Positions 8,287 to 11,818 of a stretch of 11,818 nucleotides of DNA are shown here, one piece after another. Within the stretch, counting starts at the first letter, position 1, and each line of letters starts with the position of its first letter. The translations under genes were made by a program, and so were the position numbers. The notes under the pieces were generated by a model. The model was not told where the DNA came from. It searched no databases and saw nothing but the letters and a program-made list of their open reading frames with translations. The stretch covers positions 1 to 11,818 of the forward strand of contig DFZN01000062.1 of the NCBI GenBank assembly GCA_002382735.1, given 5' to 3'. The DNA is from a bacterium UBP11_UBA4055. GTDB lineage: Bacteria > UBA4055.

Positions 8287-8310
8287 TTCGGTGTTGACTT
8301 CGGTGTTGAC
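8287..8310 (-). repeat. 12-bp tandem repeat, two identical units (GTCAACACCGAA)
   Basis: Two perfect copies on the minus strand, 3 bases after the previous 12-bp array and of unrelated sequence. They are followed by GAAGTTGGAGAG, which supplies the Shine-Dalgarno site of the small ORF. Confidence 0.8.
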
Positions 8311-8313
8311 TTG

Positions 8314-8361
8314 CCCACAGTTTCACCCAACTTTTCACCCAACTTTTCACCCAACTTTTCT
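8314..8361 (-). repeat. 12-bp tandem repeat, four units (AGAAAAGTTGGG, 2x TGAAAAGTTGGG, TGAAACTGTGGG)
   Basis: Read on the minus strand, four consecutive 12-base units occur; the two middle ones are identical and the outer ones differ by one or three bases. The first unit codes R-K-V-G, and in the others AGA has become TGA, a stop. The array lies between the DUF5131 gene and the small ORF. A 12-bp unit cannot shift frame, so length change here would alter spacing rather than phase. Confidence 0.85.
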
Positions 8362-8400
8362 CCAGACTCCGGTTGTTATCGGCTCATTTGCGTAGTTCAT
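8347..8400 (-). other. 17-codon upstream mini-ORF ending in a 12-bp repeat (possible remnant)
   Basis: ATG at 8400 opens a frame of 17 residues (MNYANEPITTGVWRKVG) and closes at TGA inside the first 12-bp repeat. AGGA lies only one base before the ATG, too close for a good ribosome site, so translation is doubtful. The same frame continues, interrupted only by two more TGA codons at repeat-unit boundaries, all the way into the small ORF at 8140-8271. It may be the start of an older, longer small gene that broke when the repeats mutated and expanded. Confidence 0.3.
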
Positions 8401-8414
8401 TCCTAAAATGCAGT

Positions 8415-9149
8415 TCATATCAATTCTTCCTGCGTAACCATTTCAGGCATCTGATCGTACCTTTTACCTTGTAACAGTCTGCCTGCCTCCTTTTTGTTGG
8501 TGCCGCCCCATTGTTTAAAGTAGAAGGCGGTTCCGGCTTTTTCGCACTGTTCTTTTATTTCGATTATCCATTCTTCTTTTATCGGGCGCGGTGTCCTTCC
8601 GCTTTCTCCGCCTACGATGACCCAGTCTATAGCTTCGAGGTTGAGTTCGGGTAATGGGCTAAGGAGAGGTTCGCAGGATAGGAATTTTACTCTTGCTTTT
8701 GTTTTTCTCAGGCAGTCAATTCTTGATGTTACGGTTGAATCTTCCACTGTCACGCCCATCCACAGGTTATGCGGCCAGTCAAGCCAGCCTTCGCTGTCGT
8801 AGTATCTTAATATGTCGGCTCTTTTTGTGAGTACCTGAAATGTATGCTGAGGATTGTCTTTGATGACTTTGAATATTTTTTGTATGTAATCTATCGGAAC
8901 ATCTTTATGGAATAGATCGCTCATTGAATTTACGAATATCATTCTCGGTTTCTTCCAAGTGTAAGGTTCTGTCAGCGTGTCGGGATGGAGTGTAAGCTTG
9001 AAACCGTCTTTGTATTTCGGCTGTCCCATCGCTTTGAGCCTTCTCGCCATTACTTCGGCATAGCAGAATTTGCAGCCTGCGGATAATTTTGTGCATCCGG
9101 TGATCGGATTCCATGTTGATTCTGTCCATTCTATCTTAGTTGTTGCCAT
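8415..9149 (-). CDS. DUF5131 / phage Gp37-Gp68 family three-Cys-motif protein
   Basis: The protein has 244 residues, the usual size for the Gp37/Gp68 (DUF5131) family. The N-terminal signature is KIEWTESTWNPITGC followed by C26 and C29, so C19, C26 and C29 form the CX6CX2C three-cysteine motif, resembling a metal or iron-sulfur site. Further family landmarks are MIFVNSMSDLFH (71-82), FQVLTKR (103-109), NLWMGVTVED (~127-136), FLSCEPLL (~155-162) and WVIVGGESG (~176-184), ending with FYFKQWGG. The order resembles a radical-SAM-like barrel, but activity is not established to my knowledge. It follows tcmP without a gap. It ends with TGA and is distinctly GC-richer than tcmP (60% in one sampled stretch), so codon use differs within the pair. 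Confidence 0.9.
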   Translation of the reverse strand: MATTKIEWTESTWNPITGCTKLSAGCKFCYAEVMARRLKAMGQPKYKDGFKLTLHPDTLTEPYTWKKPRMIFVNSMSDLFHKDVPIDYIQKIFKVIKDNPQHTFQVLTKRADILRYYDSEGWLDWPHNLWMGVTVEDSTVTSRIDCLRKTKARVKFLSCEPLLSPLPELNLEAIDWVIVGGESGRTPRPIKEEWIIEIKEQCEKAGTAFYFKQWGGTNKKEAGRLLQGKRYDQMPEMVTQEELI

Positions 9150-10061
9150 TTAATGTGCCTTATCTATTATTTGTGAAGCTATTTTTACCCCTGTCGGATT
9201 ATTTGAAGCAAATACAAAGTGAAATATAGGAACTCCTCTAGTGTTTTCCAACCTTAAAGGTTTCTCCGTTACAAATTTCCAAATAGTTTTCAATCTTTGA
9301 GTATAAAATTCCGCGATCTTCTCTATCGGTTTATTGACTTTTTGAACAACCTCTTCTGCTCCGAATAAAGTTTCCTTTAATTCCGTTTTATAAAACATAT
9401 CTTTGATTTCATCTTTGCTAAGTCCGAAAAAAGATTCAAGTATCTGGAAGTTCTTTAACTCACCCTTTCTGTCAAGCAGTCTGTTCACAATTACTCCTGT
9501 CGGGATCAGTATCCATATATCAGTCCTTGTGTCCTTCAATTCCTCAATTGATTTCCAGTTTATATGCATGCCGAATGGGTCAATCAGAACCAGAGAAGCT
9601 AATTTCTTAGACGGATCTCTCATTGCTTTTGCTAAAGTTGCGATATGCTCATTACAATCACCCTGTCGAAATTGAAAAGGATTCTTACCGCACTGATATT
9701 TATATAATTTTGATTCCAACTTGTCTAACGCTTCCTTATCGGTGTCAATGAAGTAATGGTAGTCAAATGACAGTTCGTTTTTTAAATCAAGAACTCTTTC
9801 AGCTGCTCCCTGATATAATCTCTCTTCTTCGTCCGTTATTAATAACTCATGGTACAGCTCTGTATCAGTACCGCTTTTTCTGTCGCCGCAACCAGCAAAT
9901 CCGTCAAAATAAATAGTTTTTAGATATGGATGTTTTCTCATTATTGTTAAATAGGCCGAGACATATTTGCCGAAAGCTTCGAGTTTTCTTTCAGTCCAGC
10001 TACCACCCCATTCTGCCTGAGGTTCACAAACCATATTTTTCTCGTTTATCTTTTCGCTCAT
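9150..10061 (-). CDS. tcmP: Three-Cys-motif partner protein TcmP
   Basis: The protein has 303 residues and the layout of TcmP, a family recognised mainly by sitting beside a three-Cys-motif protein, as here. Residues 19-30 (GGSWTERKLEAF) and 49-59 (TIYFDGFAGCG) give the N-terminal signature, with FDGFAGxG resembling the glycine-rich motif I of class I SAM-dependent methyltransferases. YFIDTD (103-108) matches the acidic motif II position, GDCNE follows at 134-138, and VLIDPFGM (158-165) resembles motif IV. A methyltransferase-like fold is therefore likely, but substrate and activity are unknown. ATG at 10061 is preceded by AAGGAAAA. The stop TAA abuts the ATG of the DUF5131 gene with no spacer, so the two are almost certainly translated together. 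It is about 35% GC, clearly lower than its partner. The 132 bp upstream hold no convincing promoter or terminator. Confidence 0.9.
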   Translation of the reverse strand: MSEKINEKNMVCEPQAEWGGSWTERKLEAFGKYVSAYLTIMRKHPYLKTIYFDGFAGCGDRKSGTDTELYHELLITDEEERLYQGAAERVLDLKNELSFDYHYFIDTDKEALDKLESKLYKYQCGKNPFQFRQGDCNEHIATLAKAMRDPSKKLASLVLIDPFGMHINWKSIEELKDTRTDIWILIPTGVIVNRLLDRKGELKNFQILESFFGLSKDEIKDMFYKTELKETLFGAEEVVQKVNKPIEKIAEFYTQRLKTIWKFVTEKPLRLENTRGVPIFHFVFASNNPTGVKIASQIIDKAH

Positions 10062-10193
10062 TACTTTTCCTTCAAGTTTTTACTGATTTGTAATATAACA
10101 CCGTCTCTCCGCCAAATAATGTCCTTCGATATTTTTTTCACTTCCGAACTAAATATTCTCTAAATATACTCTCATCTGCCTCTCGTTGCCATA

Positions 10194-11600
10194 TTAATTT
10201 TTCCCGTACTTTGCCATTTCTTCTCTGACCATGGTGATCTTTCTTTCTATCTGATATTCGATCTCTTCGATGCTCGGCAGGCTGCTTTTGAGGTTATCGG
10301 GAAGTATGCGCGTGAGTTCGTATTCGGATATTCCGATGGGCTTGTTTATGTCTTTCAGGGAGTATTCGGCGAAAAGTCTGTCTTTTCCCTGGCAGAGTAT
10401 GAGGCCTATTGTGGGATTGTCATCCTTGTGCCTGAGGATGTCGTCCACGGCTGAGCAGTAGAAGTTCATTTTGCCTGCGTATTCGGGTATGAAATCGCCT
10501 CTTTTGAGTTCTATGACGACGAATGACCGCATTTTGAGGTGATAGAAGAGCAGGTCTATGTAGAAGTCTTTATCGCTGACGGTGAGTTTGTATTGACGGC
10601 CGACGAACGCAAATCCCGCGCCGAGTTCCACGAGGAATTTTTCTATGTATTTGATGAGTTCATTCTCGAGCTCTCTTTCTGTAAATTCGGTCGTGAGGGT
10701 CGCGAAATCGAATATATACGGATCTTTCAGCATTTCTTTTGCAAGCTGAGAATCTGCCGGCGGTAGTGTGAGATCGAAATTTGTGGCTGACTTTCCCTGT
10801 CTTTCGTGGAGTTTGCTCTTGATCATATCGGAGAGGGTATCGCGGCTCCATCCGTTGTTGATGCACTGCTGCATGTACCAGTATCTTGTTTGTATGTCTT
10901 TGACTTTCTGGATCAGGATTGCATGTTGTGTCCATCCTGTATTAAGTATAAGACTGACTTGTTTTTCTTTGAATGTCAATTGCGCAACGGCCGGTTGCGT
11001 AATTGTTTTTTGTAATGGGGTAACGGGTGGTTTCCCTTTTGTTTTAGCCTTGTTTTCCAATTTGGCAACGGACGGTTGCCAAATTGATTTTTCACCATTT
11101 CCTAATTGCGAAACGGGCGGTTTCGTAATTAATGTATATTCTGAATATTCTTTATAAAATTGGATCATCATCTGAATGTTTCTTACAGAAAATCCTTTGA
11201 CTTCCGAAAGTTCGTTCTTCAGGTCATTCGCCAGCTTCGGTATTACTCCCGCTCCCCAGCCTTCAAGCTGCTGCCTTTCGTGGATCTTTACGGGATGGTT
11301 TTTGAAATAGTCTTCCGGGATCGGATGTCCTTTTATTGCGTCACCGAGCCAGTCAAAGCCGTAAACGGGAAATTTTCCGGAGTATCTGACTTTGGTCTCT
11401 ATCATTTCATAAGGGTAATATTTTGAAAGGTAATCTCTGTCCTGACTTATGTCTTCGGGTCTTATCTCCACTGCGGCCGCGTCGGGTTTGTATTCGTCTA
11501 TTATCCTGAATATGTCGTCGAATGAATAGGCCGGGTTGTTCCTGTGTAGTCCGTGCAGGGTCCCCAGTATCATTATTTCTGTCTTGTTCTTTGCCGTCAT
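10194..11600 (-). CDS. Chimeric protein: TraB/PrgY-like N-terminus fused to a DUF1016 (YhcG-type) PDDEXK nuclease
   Basis: The protein has 468 residues. Residues 1-~100 (EIMILGTLHGLHRNNP, then AAVEIRPEDI and YGFDWLG) look like the start of a TraB/PrgY-type protein, whose family carries a Gly-Thr-x-His motif. From about residue 106 (IHERQQLEGWG) it becomes DUF1016: N-terminal helical part to ~155, then the conserved HERQGKSATNFDLTLP (265-280), and a C-terminal PDDEXK nuclease core with D349, E364 and K366 (IDLLFYHLKMRSF... ELK) and AGKMNFYCSAVDD. The usual first ~50 residues of DUF1016 are absent. Residues ~158-208 are an insertion holding four copies of a P-[PAS]-V-x-x-L peptide encoded by palindromes. 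DUF1016 proteins are suspected DNA nucleases near restriction and toxin genes. The start codon overlaps the stop of the preceding gene. The nuclease half looks intact; whether the TraB-like piece folds alone is doubtful. Confidence 0.85.
   Translation of the reverse strand: MTAKNKTEIMILGTLHGLHRNNPAYSFDDIFRIIDEYKPDAAAVEIRPEDISQDRDYLSKYYPYEMIETKVRYSGKFPVYGFDWLGDAIKGHPIPEDYFKNHPVKIHERQQLEGWGAGVIPKLANDLKNELSEVKGFSVRNIQMMIQFYKEYSEYTLITKPPVSQLGNGEKSIWQPSVAKLENKAKTKGKPPVTPLQKTITQPAVAQLTFKEKQVSLILNTGWTQHAILIQKVKDIQTRYWYMQQCINNGWSRDTLSDMIKSKLHERQGKSATNFDLTLPPADSQLAKEMLKDPYIFDFATLTTEFTERELENELIKYIEKFLVELGAGFAFVGRQYKLTVSDKDFYIDLLFYHLKMRSFVVIELKRGDFIPEYAGKMNFYCSAVDDILRHKDDNPTIGLILCQGKDRLFAEYSLKDINKPIGISEYELTRILPDNLKSSLPSIEEIEYQIERKITMVREEMAKYGKN
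10977..11005. repeat. Palindromic repeat, copy 1 of in-gene array
   Basis: Left arm CAATTGCGCAAC, centre GGCCG, right arm GTTGCGTAATTG; eleven of twelve arm positions pair. The minus strand encodes I-T-Q-P-A-V-A-Q-L. It sits at the point where canonical DUF1016 proteins, as I recall them, carry a short linker ending in a similar V-A-Q-L peptide before the W-x-H segment, so this may be the original copy from which the array grew. Confidence 0.8.
11013..11041. repeat. Degenerate palindromic repeat, copy 2 of in-gene array
   Basis: Same 12-5-12 layout but decayed: left arm TAATGGGGTAAC, centre GGGTG, right arm GTTTCCCTTTTG. Only part of the arms still pairs (GGG with CCC, and the AAC/GTT at the centre). 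It encodes K-G-K-P-P-V-T-P-L in the same frame as the other copies. Centre-to-centre distances are 36 bp to copy 1 and 45 bp to copy 3. Confidence 0.6.
11058..11086. repeat. Palindromic repeat, copy 3 of in-gene array (perfect arms)
   Basis: Left arm CAATTTGGCAAC, centre GGACG, right arm GTTGCCAAATTG; the 12-base arms pair perfectly. The minus strand encodes W-Q-P-S-V-A-K-L. The arm sequence differs from copies 1 and 4 by paired changes on both sides (TGG with CCA, GCG with CGT), which is what selection for a stem or copying of a palindromic element would give. Confidence 0.8.
11103..11131. repeat. Palindromic repeat, copy 4 of in-gene array
   Basis: A 29-bp hairpin-forming unit with 12-base arms and a 5-base centre: left arm TAATTGCGAAAC, centre GGGCG, right arm GTTTCGTAATTA, pairing except for one G/T position. 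Read on the minus strand in the DUF1016 frame it encodes I-T-K-P-P-V-S-Q-L. Its centre is 45 bp from the next copy, a multiple of three, so the frame is kept. Confidence 0.8.
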
Positions 11601-11818
11601 TTATTTACTCCGTTATCAATAATCCAATAACCACCCGTTTTTCTGCTTCCTCTGCGTTCAATCAATTTGTCTTCAGTAAGCTTAACTATTTGTTTTTCAA
11701 CAGTACTTACAGGCCTTTTAAGCTCAATCGAAATATCTTTGGTTTTAATTCCAGGATTCTTTTTAATGAATTCATAGAGTGATTTTAGAGTTTCATTTAA
11801 TCCTCCATTTAATCCTCC
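11597..11818 (-). CDS. C-terminal end of a winged-helix protein, probably AlbA_2/ATP-binding regulator type (partial)
   Basis: The reading frame enters from the right edge of the window and gives 73 residues before TGA, so the start and most of the protein are missing. It begins with two copies of GGLN and then forms a winged-helix-like fold: helix ETLKSLYEFIKKNPGIKT, a second helix near 28-36, a recognition helix near 37-49 (STVEKQIVKLTEDKLIERRG), and a wing ending GGYWII. GGLN repeats followed by a helix-turn-helix are typical of the C-terminus of the AlbA_2 plus ATPase proteins often annotated as RecG-like or putative transcriptional regulators; that family call is by recall and not proven by this fragment. 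Its TGA overlaps the ATG of the next gene (ATGA), which suggests translational coupling. The fragment is AT-rich compared with the gene that follows. Confidence 0.7.
   Translation of the reverse strand, partial: GGLNGGLNETLKSLYEFIKKNPGIKTKDISIELKRPVSTVEKQIVKLTEDKLIERRGSRKTGGYWIIDNGVNK

Noticed and set aside
8314..8361. Recoded TGA (as Trp or Gly) that would join the mini-ORF and the small ORF.
   Set aside because: No in-frame TGA occurs in the long genes, which use TGG for Trp, so the standard code holds; no selenocysteine or pyrrolysine context is evident.
8287..8361. CRISPR-like array.
   Set aside because: Units are 12 bp and directly adjacent without spacers, and no cas genes are near.
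8401..8414. Promoter directly after the DUF5131 stop using TTGATA at its end as a -35 box.
   Set aside because: No -10-like hexamer occurs at 16-18 bp; the helicase operon promoter cannot be placed from the sequence.
10062..10193. Promoter before tcmP with TATATT as a -10 element.
   Set aside because: The best upstream -35-like hexamer is at the wrong distance and the sequence is AT-rich, so such matches are expected by chance.
10062..10193. Terminator after the DUF1016 gene.
   Set aside because: No stable GC-rich stem with a T-run on the minus strand was found.
10539..11157. Plus-strand open frames opposite the DUF1016 gene, and similar ones across the window.
   Set aside because: They lie antisense to well-supported coding regions, lack family features and ribosome sites, and are shadows of the real genes.

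Overview
The window reads as part of a bacterial defence or accessory island. Every supportable gene lies on the minus strand, so transcription runs from high to low coordinates. The code looks standard: the long genes have no in-frame TGA, and TGA ends two genes. Composition is mosaic. By hand counts of 60-base samples, about 27-35% GC is seen below position ~2390 and in the tcmP gene, about 40-48% in the methylase core, and 50-60% in parts of the DUF5131 and DUF1016 genes. Clear Shine-Dalgarno sites precede most genes. The host cannot be named; an environmental low-to-mid GC bacterium is as far as I would go.

Right part (10194-11818): the 3' end of a gene with a C-terminal winged-helix, probably of the AlbA_2/ATP-binding regulator type, overlaps by ATGA the start of a 468-residue chimera. 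The chimera joins the first ~100 residues of a TraB/PrgY-like protein ('GTLH' motif) to a DUF1016 (YhcG-type) PDDEXK nuclease that has lost its own N-terminus. An array of four 29-bp palindromes lies in frame inside the DUF1016 part.

Middle part (8415-10061): tcmP (three-Cys-motif partner) is followed directly by a DUF5131 (phage Gp37/Gp68-type) three-Cys protein. This is a known gene pair of unknown biochemical role.

Left part (43-8271): an operon-like run with intergenic gaps of only 9-13 nt. In order it holds a 43-residue small ORF made largely of 4-residue repeats, a 1139-residue PLD-SNF2-type helicase, a 1139-residue Eco57I-like adenine-N6 methyltransferase with a TaqI-like specificity domain, a 351-residue PLD nuclease with a probable C-terminal B3-like DNA-binding domain (NgoFVII/BfiI-like), and a 51-residue ORF that looks like the broken N-terminus of another nuclease-like family. 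I infer an unclassified restriction-modification or DISARM-like system: the methylase marks self DNA, the helicase finds or translocates on unmodified DNA, and the PLD domain(s) cut. No drmA, drmB, pglZ or hsdS-like gene is present in the window.

The two most interesting structural signals are a sharp composition break exactly at the NPPW motif of the methylase, suggesting that the specificity domain and the downstream nuclease were swapped in together, and a set of four different 12-bp-periodic tandem repeats in the 286 bp between the DUF5131 and helicase genes.
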